A DNA stretch of 64,000 nucleotides, from contig NW_020825288.1 in NCBI RefSeq assembly GCF_003286085.1, positions 3,038,001 through 3,102,000 on the forward strand, written 5' to 3'. This DNA comes from Drosophila persimilis. Taxonomy: Eukaryota; Arthropoda; Insecta; Diptera; Drosophilidae. Both the position numbers and the translations under genes were made by a program. Below, in pieces: positions 48,401-58,307 of this stretch (its first letter is position 1; every line of letters starts with the position of its first letter). The notes under the pieces are model-generated. The model saw only the letters and a program-made list of their open reading frames with translations, was not told where the DNA came from and did not search any database.

Positions 48401-49040
48401 GTTTTCTGTTTTTATGGCCCCCTCCCCCCCGTTTCCATGCGCTTTAAGACCTGAATCTGATCGTAGACCTGGACATAGATTGCAATTCATTTCCATTCCA
48501 TTTGCCAGACATTCAATTCAATTATTTTTTCATTCCCAAACATTCGGGCTCATTAACGATCATCATCATCATCATATCTCGTTAGGGGGGAAGGGGTACT
48601 ATATAGTACCATATACTATCAATTGTCATCTGGGGGATCGCAGTTGTCATCAGCAGCCCCATGCTTATGACTGTTAATTCATTTCTGGCCGCTCTTATCA
48701 ACATCGCCATCAGCGCAAAAGCGAACATTTGTTAAACACTAAATGCACTTATTTGTTTGGAGGCAGCCCCCAAGAATGCCATCGGCTGTGGCCACACAGC
48801 CACTGCAGAGCAGAGCCCGGCTCTACGAGTACGAGTATGACTGACAGTAGTTAAGACCCGGCTGCTCAGTGGGGAAGCTACTAAAATGAGGCAGCCAAGC
48901 TCCAGCTCCAGCTCCAGCTCTAGCTTCGTCTCAGACTCAGACTCAGCCTCAGACTCTACAATTTTTTGACTCCCACGTTTGTGATGGCGCATTGCACAAA
49001 TTGCATTATTTGCACGCCGCGCAGTTGCAGCCACAGTGGT
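45449..49040. other. Non-coding with minisatellites; one ambiguous open region
   Basis: Both strands are open across about 45750-46020. The plus frame gives an acidic/Cys-rich peptide ending CKRSCKR, while the minus frame is a 246-codon stretch without an early ATG; neither has good splice sites. Further right are CGTCCA repeats at 46812-46851, CCCCAG repeats at 47499-47534, CTAGCCAT repeats at 47871-47896 and a 9-bp CCCGTTGGC minisatellite at 48081-48126. A minus-strand donor (TGGCCAAG|GTAATTAG) at 47973-47979 is preceded on that strand by an open frame reading GSNVLDTSLFLAK. Confidence 0.5.
48081..48126. repeat. 9-bp minisatellite, CCCGTTGGC
   Basis: Five perfect direct copies of CCCGTTGGC. 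The odd period preserves frame, so it yields Gly-Pro-Thr-type open frames on the minus strand without being a gene. Confidence 0.95.
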
Positions 49041-49250
49041 TGCTATACCCTTTAGCGGAGAGTATATCTAATTTGAGCAGATGTTTTGCAATTTAGAGAA
49101 GAAAGTAGCTTCGACTTGATAAGGTCATACCTTATTTTTGAACTCAACATTTTATATTAGCTTTAAGGCCGTCTGCATTCCACAGATATATAGTTCAATA
49201 CATATATCTGACATGGTCAGGCCAATAGGAAGTAGTTGGCGGTAAAACTA
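49041..49250. mobile_element. Degenerate DINE-like repeat fragment
   Basis: The segment begins CTATACCCTTTAGCGGAGAG and continues TATATCTAATTTGAGCAG, matching from memory the general form of the terminal part of a widespread fly repeat (TATACCCTTGCAGAGGGTAT...). It is decayed, has no coding content, and its right boundary is uncertain. Confidence 0.4.
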
Positions 49251-50429
49251 ATATCTTTATAAATCCTTGCAAATCGAACTCCAAGGGTGTAAAATGCTTC
49301 GGCTCCACGGCTTTCTTTGCTTTTGTTGCAGTTGCAGGCAGTTGCTGTTAGTGGCTGACTGTTGTTGTTAGTATTATCATCAACATTGTTCTTGTTTTTG
49401 GGCTTTGGCCCGCTTGGCCCTCTTGGCCCGCGCACAACTTTTGTAGCTCCGCTTTTTTAGCTTTTTGCTTTTTTTGCTCCTTTGCTCGCTGCGGCACTTG
49501 ACGCCACGAGAACATAAAAATGCTTTTCAGCACTCGAAATGATGATGACTACGACTCGGCGGCTGCTGCCTGCTGCCTGCCGCTGCTGCTGCCTATGCCT
49601 CTGTCTCTGCCCCTTGTTCAACTAAACTACTCCAGTCGGAATAGCATTTTAATAGACAAAAAACTACTCGACACGACGACCCAGAGCCAGAGCCAGACCC
49701 AGAGCCAGAGCTCAGAGAGTCAGTAAACATGTGAAAATACTTTGGAAGAAAGAATTGCCAGCACACGCTTTTCTAATTTAAGAACCTTTCGCTGCATGTC
49801 CAGAAATTTGACATCGCAGAAATGTTATCTAAGCCACAAAACACAAAATGGAATCCAGTTAGCTGCCCCACTGCAGTGGGGAGAGGGCGCATAAAGGACG
49901 CCCTGTGCACCACTTGACTTGCCCCATTTGCTTCTGCTGTTGCTGCTGCTTTTGCTGCTGCTGGGGCGGGTGTTGCTGCTGCTGTAATGAGCAGCTAAAA
50001 CAGTTTTCGCGTATGAGTCGAGTCTCGTCCCGTCCATTCCATTCGAGTCTGATTCAGACCTGGAGCCCCCGTTTGAGTCTGATTCAGAGTTTGAGCTGTT
50101 AAGTGAAGTGCTCATCATGACAGCTGCAGAAATGCAGCCTAGACGAAGATGATTTATAATTGTCATAGACTTCCTGGTTGTGTTATACAAACGGGGAGCT
50201 CATATGGTCATGGATCTTGGCAGATCCATTTCAACACCTGCTCTGCCGAGCAGACTGCGCTTTGGGGCTAGAATGAAAGTGTTAGAGGGAGGCGTCTTTC
50301 TGTCGGGTTTAGCCCGCCCCAACCATCGCGTCCGTAATGGTAACCAGATTACTATAAATATACCGAAACGACTGCGTAAATTATTTCATACTGTGACCGA
50401 ATACTCGTATTTATACCGTTCAGCCTTGA
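49251..50429. other. Intergenic, downstream of the protease gene
   Basis: Contains CCAGAG repeats at about 49682-49716, CTGCTGTTG repeats at about 49932-49985 and TACTCGTA at about 50402. An ATG frame at 49520-49726 starts ND-rich and then becomes CTG- and CAGAGC-repeat translation, so I do not call it. No AATAAA is evident on the minus strand in the 300 bases 3' of the protease stop. Confidence 0.55.
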
Positions 50430-51344
50430 TTATGATAGTCTTCTTCTTCTTATATGCCTATACAAATGTTCTTTATGTGTATCGGTGTAGAGCTGGTCGT
50501 AAGGAAATATCATGGGCTCCGTGCATTTACAGTTTTGGTAGAGACAGTCCCGGGTCATTGTTTGTATGTAGTCGTAGTACATCCACATGGAGGCAAAGAC
50601 GTCGGGTATATCATCGCCACAGTCGAGACCATAGCTGACCACGCCCACCAGCCTACCATTGAGGACGAGCGGGCCTCCGGAGTCACCGCTGCAGGTGCCA
50701 CCGGCGAAGAAGGCGCACAGGCCGCCATAGTCGACGCCGCCGGTTCCGTCGTTGTTCTTGTAATACCCTTGGCACTCTTCCAGGGAGATGGCAGTCATTG
50801 TAAGCTTCTGCAGGATCTGGGGATATTCCTCAATGGGCGCACTTTCGTTGGAGATCTCGACGTACGAGGTGGCGCCCCAGCCGGTGGTAAGTAGCTTTGA
50901 GCCCGCCGCCACTGGCCGCCAATCGATGGTGATGGGCTGCACAAATTGTCCGAACTTAATGGCCGTGGTCACTCTGATCAGGCCCACGTCGTCTTCGTGA
51001 ACGTCCAGCTCGTAGCGGCAGTGGGCAGTCATGTACTTGACTTTGTAGCGCATTGCATCGAACGCGTTTGACAAATCCCTAACGCCCACCACTACGGTGG
51101 GCGTGTGCTCAATGAGGCAATGCGCCGCCGATATGACCCAGAAGGGGGTAATAATCGAGCCGCCACAAAAGTGAAAGCCCCCTATCTGGAGGGACACTTG
51201 GTAGGGGGCCAGTCCCACCTCCGCATCCTCGCCATTGATGACCCGCGACTGCAGGTATTTGGCACTTTGGCAGGACTGCAGTCCGCTCAAGGCAAGTAAC
51301 AACACGAACAGCAATAGCGACACGGACTGGTGACTGTTGGGCAT
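50430..51344 (-). CDS. Secreted chymotrypsin-fold serine protease (S1A) with extended basic C-terminus
   Basis: The 304-residue product is encoded by one uninterrupted exon. A hydrophobic signal core at about residues 9-21 (LLLFVLLLALSGL) is followed by a short propeptide and the activation site SR|VINGED (cleavage after Arg34). The triad is complete: His75 in SAAHC, Asp119 in DDVGLI and Ser222 in TCSGDSGGP. Six residues before the serine, at the specificity-pocket position, is glycine rather than the Asp of trypsins, which suggests chymotrypsin/elastase-like preference. There are no clip or other accessory domains, as in digestive or haemolymph fly proteases. The domain ends near TMTRDC (267); a tail of about 37 residues follows with CLYQNCKC and a terminal RRRR cluster, unusual for the family. 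I chose the ATG at 51344 (GCAGAATG) because it directly precedes the signal peptide; the open frame extends upstream only through non-ATG codons. No flanking paralogue is present. Confidence 0.95.
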   Translation of the reverse strand: MPNSHQSVSLLLFVLLLALSGLQSCQSAKYLQSRVINGEDAEVGLAPYQVSLQIGGFHFCGGSIITPFWVISAAHCLIEHTPTVVVGVRDLSNAFDAMRYKVKYMTAHCRYELDVHEDDVGLIRVTTAIKFGQFVQPITIDWRPVAAGSKLLTTGWGATSYVEISNESAPIEEYPQILQKLTMTAISLEECQGYYKNNDGTGGVDYGGLCAFFAGGTCSGDSGGPLVLNGRLVGVVSYGLDCGDDIPDVFASMWMYYDYIQTMTRDCLYQNCKCTEPMIFPYDQLYTDTHKEHLYRHIRRRRLS

Positions 51345-53834
51345 TCTGCCGTTGACTGCCGAACGACAGGGCACGGCCCAAAAGATATGGAAAATCAATT
51401 GGTCTCTCTTTCTTATCAAATTAGCTGATCATTTCATCCGATTCCATTGACTGCAGAACGATTGTTTCATGGATTGGAGTGCTTGGAAGCAGCAGCAGCC
51501 ACAGCAGTTCCGCATCCAACGGCCAGGAGGCAGTAGCTCCAGATTATGCAACGCCGGCCAGCAACGGGGCTGTGGCGGGGCTATGGCTCGCAATTAATTT
51601 AATTACAAACGGCATGAGAGCTCGCCACGCCCTGAATTTATTTTAATTAGCCCGATATTCGCTTCATTATATTTACATACATCAAATCGCGGCGAGGCTC
51701 AGGCGAGGCAGCGAAGCGTTGCCAAGAAATGGTTCGGTCTAATAAGTGGCATTTATAATTTTATTGACTGCCAGGCCAACCCAGCAACAGCAAAAGCAAC
51801 AGCGACGACTGCTGCTGCGGATAGCCAAGTGAGATCGATGGATGGCGAGTTCGTTCTGAGAGATATAGTTTTGAAATCCATGGCAGCAGAAGAGCCGCCG
51901 GCTCGAACTAAATTTGGTCATATGCCAGCCAGATCGATGCTAAATTTTTCGACATTAGTCTGCGGTTTTCTTGTGGCCCAAAGCTGTCACGCCGCCGCAC
52001 AGAACTGCATGGGGAAACCACACAAAATGGAATTATTCGGAGAAAATCTGATGAATTCTGAATACACTTACGGAAATGTACGTTTCAAATGATTTGACTT
52101 ACTTTTAATCAAACTTTCTTCTCCGGCACATAAGAGTTTTAATATCGTAAATTCCCCGAAATGGCAATGGACCCACATTTAGGGCATTAGCTAAATTTTA
52201 AGTGCTCGTCAGAGGGGGCGCTTTTGGTTCCGCCGGTTCGGGCCATGTTTGCTAAGCGGGCACACGTCGTACCGGCCCGAGCCTCAGCCTCAGCCTCTGA
52301 CATATTCCTTGTTGGCGGCGCACGACTTGGGCTAAGGACCCAACCTCGCCTAGGCCACTCTGACACGGATTGAGGGCATCATTATGATGTGACTGTGACG
52401 GGGCCGGGCCACCTTTCGGGAGGGGCAGCATTTGCCTTGCCATCAACATTTTCATTTTCGTTTTCGTTTGGCATAGAATCGCCGTAGCCCCTGCCCGTAC
52501 CCCTGCCCGTACCCCTGCCCGTACCTCTGCCTCGTTTCGTTGCCATGTGGCACATTTGTCAGAAAATGCCTAACTCCTGACATTTGGCCGGCCACTTGAA
52601 CTGGGTTACCAGTGCAGTCTTAGTCGTTGTCGTCGTCGCATTGCTCTTGTCCGCTGCCAGCTCCGAGCTCATTAATTTTATTTGTTGCCAAAAATGATTG
52701 TTTTGCCGCTGCCGGCACCTTTGGCCATCGCTGGGCTGGATTTCTCAATATGCAAGATTTTCTAAGACTGAAATTGAATTGGGAAATCAAAACATGGAAT
52801 ATACCATTGCCAGAATGTGTAATTAAAGGGCGAATCGAATCAAAGGGCGGTCCGAGACCGGCTCGGCTCGGTTCGGTTCGGTCCGAGGCCGTTAATTAAG
52901 TTTTTAATGATTCGCATTTGGATTGTACGTACTCGTACAAGCTGGCAAATCAATTAGCGCCCGCAGCTAATAATAACCATGAGCCTAACAAATGAGAGAC
53001 CGGCCGAGACCAAATCGTTTTGACAATTGCAGCCGAAATACGCCCAAGCCAGGCCCGTCCGGCCCGGCCCGGCCAGGCCGCGTCGGGCGGTGGGCAATCT
53101 CTGATGTAATCTGGGGAATTGGCGTCGTTGGCCTGAAATATGTTTTATCGCATTTATTATCAGCCGCACCAAATCGTCTATAATTGAAAAACTGTTAACT
53201 AGATTAGCTGCCATTAGAGCGGGAGACGAACGCGTATTTGCCCCGCCCGCCGAAATGCCCCATCAGACTGGGTCCAAGTCCACATCCAAGCCCATGTCCA
53301 GGCGGAGGCGGTGAGGCGGCTGCAGCTTGCAGCCAGTTTTGTGGCTATTGAGTTTGGTCCACTCCGAGAGATAAGTCCCATTCCAGCGAGCACTTGATCG
53401 TTTAGTTAGTTGACTTGGCCAAAATGGCGCTGGCCAGATACATAAATAAACGACAGCTGCCCCAAAGGGACATGCCATCCATTCTCCATTTTCGAATTTT
53501 GTTTATTTATTTAAGTGCCTTCAAATCAGCCTTTTTACTTGCCTCTCTTTCAAATCTAATTAAGTTGTTTAAGTGGAATTTGTGGCCATAAAATTATGCA
53601 AATCTCTGTGCCACCACCATCTCCCCACTTCTGCGCACTCCATTGCCACTACCACCACTCGTCCCTCGATAGACACTCTGCGGATGCATATTTGCATTGG
53701 TAATTTGCACGCCAAAAGCCAAAGGCCCCCGCGGGCTCCACTCTCGGCTCGTAAATCATAAGTGGGTGAGTTACGGTTCGTATCTTTTGTTTTTCCAACT
53801 GCTTAGCGCTCGCCAGACCAGGCGCCACTCTTAC
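51345..53834. other. Non-coding, upstream of the protease
   Basis: Promoter for the minus-strand protease should lie just right of 51344, but no clear TATA or initiator stands out. The remainder holds CCCGTACCCCTG 12-mer repeats (52489-52530), TACTCGTA at about 52927 and ordinary unconstrained sequence. An open frame at 51829-52092 is T-rich towards its end and has no recognisable domain. Confidence 0.55.
52489..52530. repeat. 12-bp minisatellite, CCCGTACCCCTG
   Basis: Three and a half direct copies, the last with one change, in non-coding DNA. Confidence 0.95.
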
Positions 53835-53879
53835 CTGGCGGGGGGTTCCGGCTGAACTCCGCCAGAACTCCTTGGTCAA
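53835..53879 (-). CDS. Candidate 45-nt coding exon
   Basis: On the minus strand this 45-base interval has a strong acceptor (GCTTTCACTCTCAG) on its 5' side and a consensus donor (CGCCAG|GTAAGAGTG) on its 3' side. It is open in two frames: one gives LTKEFWRSSAGTPRQ, the other DQGVLAEFSRNPPP. Upstream, exactly 70 bases away, is another consensus donor (ATAGAAG|GTATGCC at 53949-53944), so the gap has the size of a typical short fly intron. The putative upstream exon has stops in all frames I checked, so it would be untranslated. There is no homology evidence. Confidence 0.25.
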
Positions 53880-53972
53880 CTGAGAGTGAAAGCATTCCCT
53901 CAGGAGGATTCTTAGAACGGTAGCACCTCCTAGTGGGAAAAAGGCATACCTTCTATTTCTAGTTAATCATTT

Positions 53973-54194
53973 ATGTTGTTAAGTTCTCTCTTTTCGCTTC
54001 GAATGTCTGAGAATCCTATAACACTCATCTGTCGAAAGTTCTCAGGCTCTTCGGGAATACATAAATACTTAATTGTGTCACCCAAAGTTTTTGGTCTTCG
54101 CTTATATGAAGGCTTATGTGAATTTTACGATGACTGCTTCTTATGGTCAAAAAGAAGAAGTTGGATCGAGGCTGGCTGGGGTTCGGTTGCTTAG
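53973..54194 (+). CDS. Hypothetical small ORF of 73 codons
   Basis: The ATG-initiated frame encodes a product of balanced amino-acid composition (for example GLCEFYDDCFLWSKRRSW near the C-terminus), unlike the repeat-driven frames common here. AATAAA lies at 54345-54350, about 150 bases after the stop. The start context (ATTTATG) is weak, there is no signal peptide or domain, and I recognise no family. It partly opposes the minus-strand splice signals at 53835-53950, so at most one reading is likely right. Confidence 0.2.
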   Translation: MLLSSLFSLRMSENPITLICRKFSGSSGIHKYLIVSPKVFGLRLYEGLCEFYDDCFLWSKRRSWIEAGWGSVA

Positions 54195-56140
54195 TGCCCA
54201 CACAGATACAGGGGCATAAAGATGTCAACGCTTAACTTATCAAGACCGTTCAACAAACACGAACATGAACACGGCAAATGGCAGTGGCAACGCCAACGAC
54301 GACGAGGATGAGGATGACGATGGGTATGACAATGATGTTAATACAATAAAAAACTACAATAATTTCTTCTTTGGGTTTTTATTTGCGTGTCTCCCGCTGC
54401 AGCGGTTGCTGCTGGTCACAAAATACAAGTAGCGCCCACCGCTGACCGTTTATCAAACAACAATAAACTGTAATTTATGAAAAATGCTTGTAAAATGACG
54501 ATAAAACAAGTGCCAGACAGTCCACCGACCACGACCACAACAACACCAGCAACAACAACAGCAGCAACAGCAACAGAGATGATGATGATGATGATGACAT
54601 GGACATCGCTGCCAGTCTTGTGCAGAGTTGGGGCCAGCCAGTGGTGTGTGCATCTGCTGCAGTAGCCGGCCTCTGCATCTCTGGTGGGTGTACGAATTTG
54701 TGCAAGAGTCTGCGGAGAAGACAAACAATCCATGGGGCTGGTATGCGAGCGGCGGTGGTGGGGTCGGGTTCGGGTTCGGGGGTCTAAGATCCCCAGCTGC
54801 ATCTTCACATTTGGCCCGAACATTTGACCATTGTCAACACGCTGGTTTCTTGTTGCGATGGCCAGCAATTGTCTTGGATACCCAATAATTTCTACTCCCG
54901 GTAGGTGTATACGTTATAAAGAAATACATGAATAAAAAGGTATTGAAATAATACGAAATATAACATAGAATTGGAATGAATGAGAAGTGTGAAGGATATC
55001 ATTTAATTTATCATCGTTATTGCTTATTCTAAAACTTGTGCCCGAAAATTTAACATTTTTTATTCTATTAAATATTTTAGTGATCTCGAATATTTTCATC
55101 ACCAGTACTGTTCTGTTGTGGTCTGAGTATACAATTTTTGTTGGGGTATTCAGACCGTCGAGAATGTATCTCCTGAAACCTTCTTGTCTTTTTATTTGGG
55201 TCACATTGGCGACAGGTCAGGACTGCAACAATTTGTGAGCGACGCAACTTTTGCTTTCGAGCGTTGGCGTTTCCTCTTGAATTCGCTGCCGTTTTCTCTG
55301 TCCGGTTGCATTTGCATTGTGTTCAGAGCCAGCCGGAGTATGCAAGTCAGCCCTTAAAAACGCTGACAAATCGAAAAGAACAACAAGTTTCCGTTCCATA
55401 TCCCTGAGCAGGCCAGCCACATGGAAACGGGGCCAGGGAGGATTCAAGTCCTACGTACAGGACTCTTTGCCGAACGGGGTAGATTGAATTTATGTTGTAT
55501 TCTGCTATGCTCGCTGCCCATTAAGTCAATGTTTGCTTGAACAACTTTTAATTGGAGTGACATCGGTAAAGGGTATTTGTGGAACAGGGCTAATAAATAG
55601 TTGGAGTTTGTGTGTTGATAGATATATCTAAATATAGATATAGTATTGAAGTTACCTTGATCTAGTTCGCACTGTTACATATAAATTCCTTAGCCAGAGA
55701 AAGAAACCCGGAACGCCGACTATTTTCACTTCGATTTGAATATCTATACCATTGTATTTGACCGAGAGTGGTAAATTAAAATATATATCATATTCAAATC
55801 GCATATTTTAATATTTAAATCAAATTTATTTCCTACAGACTTCAGTTTATTATATTTAAAAACAAATTTTTTAATGCATATAAATTTAAGACAAAGTCAT
55901 TCTACATAATTTCACTTTGTTTTTACATGAAATCGAATATTTAATTTAAATATAGGTGTGTTTGTTTTTACAATCCCATTTTTTTCTCAATTTACTGCAA
56001 ATACGTTAGATCGTTAGATATTTTTTATATGCTAAATCATATAAATTTAAAATTGTTTTGGTTGCACTGTAATTCCACTCGACTGTCTTTTACGGCCAGC
56101 AGCTTTTTTTGCTGGCGCGTGTCTAATGAGTAATCGTCCT
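54195..56140. other. Intergenic, A+T-rich towards the right
   Basis: A strong acceptor (TTATTTGCGTGTCTCCCGCTGCAG, ending about 54404) followed by short open frames and AATAAA at 54462-54467 could mark a terminal + strand exon, but no domain is visible. (ATG)n lies at 54578-54596, and GGTCTGAGTATAC...GTATTCAGACC forms a small stem-loop at about 55120-55155. From about 55500 to 56090 the sequence is A+T-rich with no coding character. Confidence 0.5.
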
Positions 56141-56305
56141 TTGCTCCATATAGTATAGGGGTAATTAAATCAGGGAAACGTCACTCAATCCGTGGAAAAC
56201 GAAGTTCCCATTTTGTCGGCAGCGGAACAAGCAAACTTCTATTTTAAGTAAATAATTACCCCAATCCATTCCTGGAAGAGGTCAGACGGTTGTCAGTGCT
56301 CAAAC
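56141..56305 (+). promoter_or_regulatory. Upstream region of the first IR gene with inverted GGGGTAATTA sites
   Basis: A TATAGTATA box-like sequence lies at about 56149-56157. GGGGTAATTA at 56158-56167 and its exact inverse TAATTACCCC at 56253-56262 flank the presumed start region. TAATTA is the core of homeodomain sites. An initiator-like TCAGTG lies at about 56293, very close to the ATG. The exact transcription start is not determinable. Confidence 0.4.
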
Positions 56306-57964
56306 ATGTCGCGACGGAACAGTTCTCTCACCGAAGGACTATACATTCGGCTTGTATCGTTGCTTAGTCGCAGTCCGCAATTGAGGACCATATTCTACTA
56401 CAACCCCGCCGGAAGCGAATGCCACTTGGAGGAATATCTACGCCCAGGCGCAGCCTCGGATATACCATTGTTTATTTGGCGTTCGGTTAGAACTGTTGTT
56501 CAGCTCAACGGGCTCCTGAACGAAGGACTCCTGGTGCTGGCCTGCTTGCCGGGCGTGCATCGGGAGGATCTTCTGAGAGGACTGTCCAATAGTTTGCGTT
56601 ACCTGCGACAGGCCTGGCTGCTCATCGAGTTGGCTGCGAATCATGACGACGACAAGTTGGTCGCAAAGGTCCTGGAGTTCTGCCTTCGAATGGAGATGAT
56701 CAATGCCGATGTGGTCTTGAGTAACTTTGAGGAGACCCGGATTGTGTACGGCTTCGATGCATATCCCAGGCTTTCATTGAGGAAACATTTCTTTGGATCG
56801 GATTCTGCGATCTCAAACCTATACCCCGATAAGGTGATGAATCTCAATGGCTATCAACTGCGCACAATGCCGGATCTCTCCGAGCCGAACACCCTCCTCT
56901 ATTACGATCAGCAGGGTCGTGCCCAGATTCTAGGCTACGTGTGGAATATGCTAGTGGAATTCGCCAGCAAACACAATGCTCATCTGCAGATGATTGGTCA
57001 GCCGGTGCAGGGAAAGACCCTGAGCCACATTCAGATGTTGGACCTGGCCAGTGACGGCCGGGTGGATGTGGCAGCGAGTGTGCAACCCATATCGATGCGC
57101 TACCTGGACCGCTACCACGAGTACGCCTATCCGGTGCACTGTGCCAGTTGGTGCACCATGCTGCCCACGGAACGTGAGCTGGAAATCAGCGAGGTGTTCT
57201 CCTGGACCGTGCCCGCTAAGACGTTCACGCTACTGCTTCTGCTTTGGCTGTTGCACGAGTTTCTGCGCGGGCGGTGGCTGCGTCACAGGCGACTCCAGGC
57301 CCTGGGTTGGCTGATTCTGGTCACTCTGCTCACGGCCAACTACCAGGGAAGACTCCTGAGTCTGCTGGTGTCTGCACCCACAGATCCGCCCATCGACAGC
57401 TTCCAGGCGTTAGCCAAAACCAAGCTGCATATCTTCGGAGTTCGGTCCGAGTACGCCGCCTACGATTTCGACATGCGCACGAGATTCGCCAGCATCTTCC
57501 GGCTCAGCAATCTCGCCTCGGAGCTGATCCAGTTGAGGAACTCCCTGAACACCTCCTTCGCCTATACGGTGACGAACACCAAGTGGCAGCTCTATGCGGA
57601 ACAGCAGTCCCACAGCTCTCGACCCCTCTTCCGCTACTCCACGGACCTCTGCTACTACGAAATGGTGCCCTTCGCCCTGGTCATTCCCGAGAACTCCCCG
57701 CACCGCCCCACCCTGCACCACTTCATGCTGCAGCTGGGTGAATCTGGACTGTTCGACCATTGGGTGGATCGGAGCTTCTACTACATGGTGCAGGCGGGTC
57801 GCCTCCACATACGCGACCTCAGCGAAGGGCGCCACATCCAGTCGCTGTCCGGCGAGGACCTGGCCAATTTATTTCTGTGCTACGGTGCTTGTGTCCTAAT
57901 TAGCCTGTGGGTGTTTGTCTGCGAGCAGCTTGTGCCCCTAGCCAAGTCCTGGCTGGGCTTTTAA
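56306..57964 (+). CDS. Divergent ionotropic receptor (IR), first of tandem pair
   Basis: The 552-residue, single-exon product belongs to the insect ionotropic receptors, iGluR-derived chemosensory ligand-gated cation channels of sensory-neuron dendrites. Layout: N-terminal region (1-175) without clear signal peptide; first ligand-binding half (about 176-297, with GYVWNMLVEFA); M1 (about 300-320); pore/M2 (about 329-358) keeping LLTANYQGRLLSLLVSAP, a relative of the SYTANLAAF motif of glutamate receptors; second half (about 365-510, with KLHIFGVRSEY and GLFDHWVDRSFYYMV); M3 (about 519-541). The glutamate-binding Arg/Thr/Asp set is not recognisable, as is usual in divergent IRs. The start ATG lies in CAAACATG, an ideal fly context. 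Length is slightly below the usual 570-650. It resembles the gustatory divergent IRs (the Ir94/Ir52/Ir56-type assemblage) but I cannot assign an orthologue. It shares length, layout and many motifs with the next IR gene, 2.6 kb downstream on the same strand. Confidence 0.95.
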   Translation: MSRRNSSLTEGLYIRLVSLLSRSPQLRTIFYYNPAGSECHLEEYLRPGAASDIPLFIWRSVRTVVQLNGLLNEGLLVLACLPGVHREDLLRGLSNSLRYLRQAWLLIELAANHDDDKLVAKVLEFCLRMEMINADVVLSNFEETRIVYGFDAYPRLSLRKHFFGSDSAISNLYPDKVMNLNGYQLRTMPDLSEPNTLLYYDQQGRAQILGYVWNMLVEFASKHNAHLQMIGQPVQGKTLSHIQMLDLASDGRVDVAASVQPISMRYLDRYHEYAYPVHCASWCTMLPTERELEISEVFSWTVPAKTFTLLLLLWLLHEFLRGRWLRHRRLQALGWLILVTLLTANYQGRLLSLLVSAPTDPPIDSFQALAKTKLHIFGVRSEYAAYDFDMRTRFASIFRLSNLASELIQLRNSLNTSFAYTVTNTKWQLYAEQQSHSSRPLFRYSTDLCYYEMVPFALVIPENSPHRPTLHHFMLQLGESGLFDHWVDRSFYYMVQAGRLHIRDLSEGRHIQSLSGEDLANLFLCYGACVLISLWVFVCEQLVPLAKSWLGF

Positions 57965-58307
57965 TTATCCTCGCGGCAATTACGTGGAGAAATTTGTTAG
58001 CTGTGATGTGCGCGCGATAGAGCCACAATGGACTTCGGACTACCCCGTTTCCTGTAACTGTAACCACCATGCCGCCTTCGGCAAATAGAGACAAGCTAAC
58101 AGACAAACAGACAAACAGCAAGGGGAAACTTTTTGTTTCACTTCGTGACGGAGACGAAGACAAGGGCTCTGCCATGGGTCCTCGTCCTGCTGGAACAGAC
58201 AGTAGAGTAGTTAACAATGCTGTTGGCATCGCTGAGTGGTTTCCTACTGTCTTACACTTACACCTTCGTGTTGGCTGTTCTCTCCGTTTTTTGTCGACGG
58301 CAAAGGC
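57965..58307. other. 3' flank of the first IR gene
   Basis: The segment between the stop codon and the duplicated block has no counterpart after the second IR gene. No polyadenylation signal occurs before AATAAA at 58309-58314, which opens the duplicated block, so this may be a long 3' UTR. An ATG frame at about 58069 covers it but has no coding character. Confidence 0.5.

Noticed and set aside
48210..48677. 155-codon plus-strand ATG frame
   Set aside because: It has ordinary non-coding composition, including a CATCAT run, no domain, and no splice or polyadenylation support.
50454..50894. Plus-strand open frame opposite the serine protease
   Set aside because: It is an antisense shadow of a confident minus-strand gene with triad motifs and signal peptide.
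54416..54868. 150-codon minus-strand frame with poly-Val/Ile hydrophobic run
   Set aside because: The hydrophobic run is the translated complement of CAACAA and ATG repeats, not a membrane segment.
57410..57835. Minus-strand open frame inside the first IR gene, and similar frames inside the second
   Set aside because: These are shadows created by GC-rich third codon positions of the real receptors.
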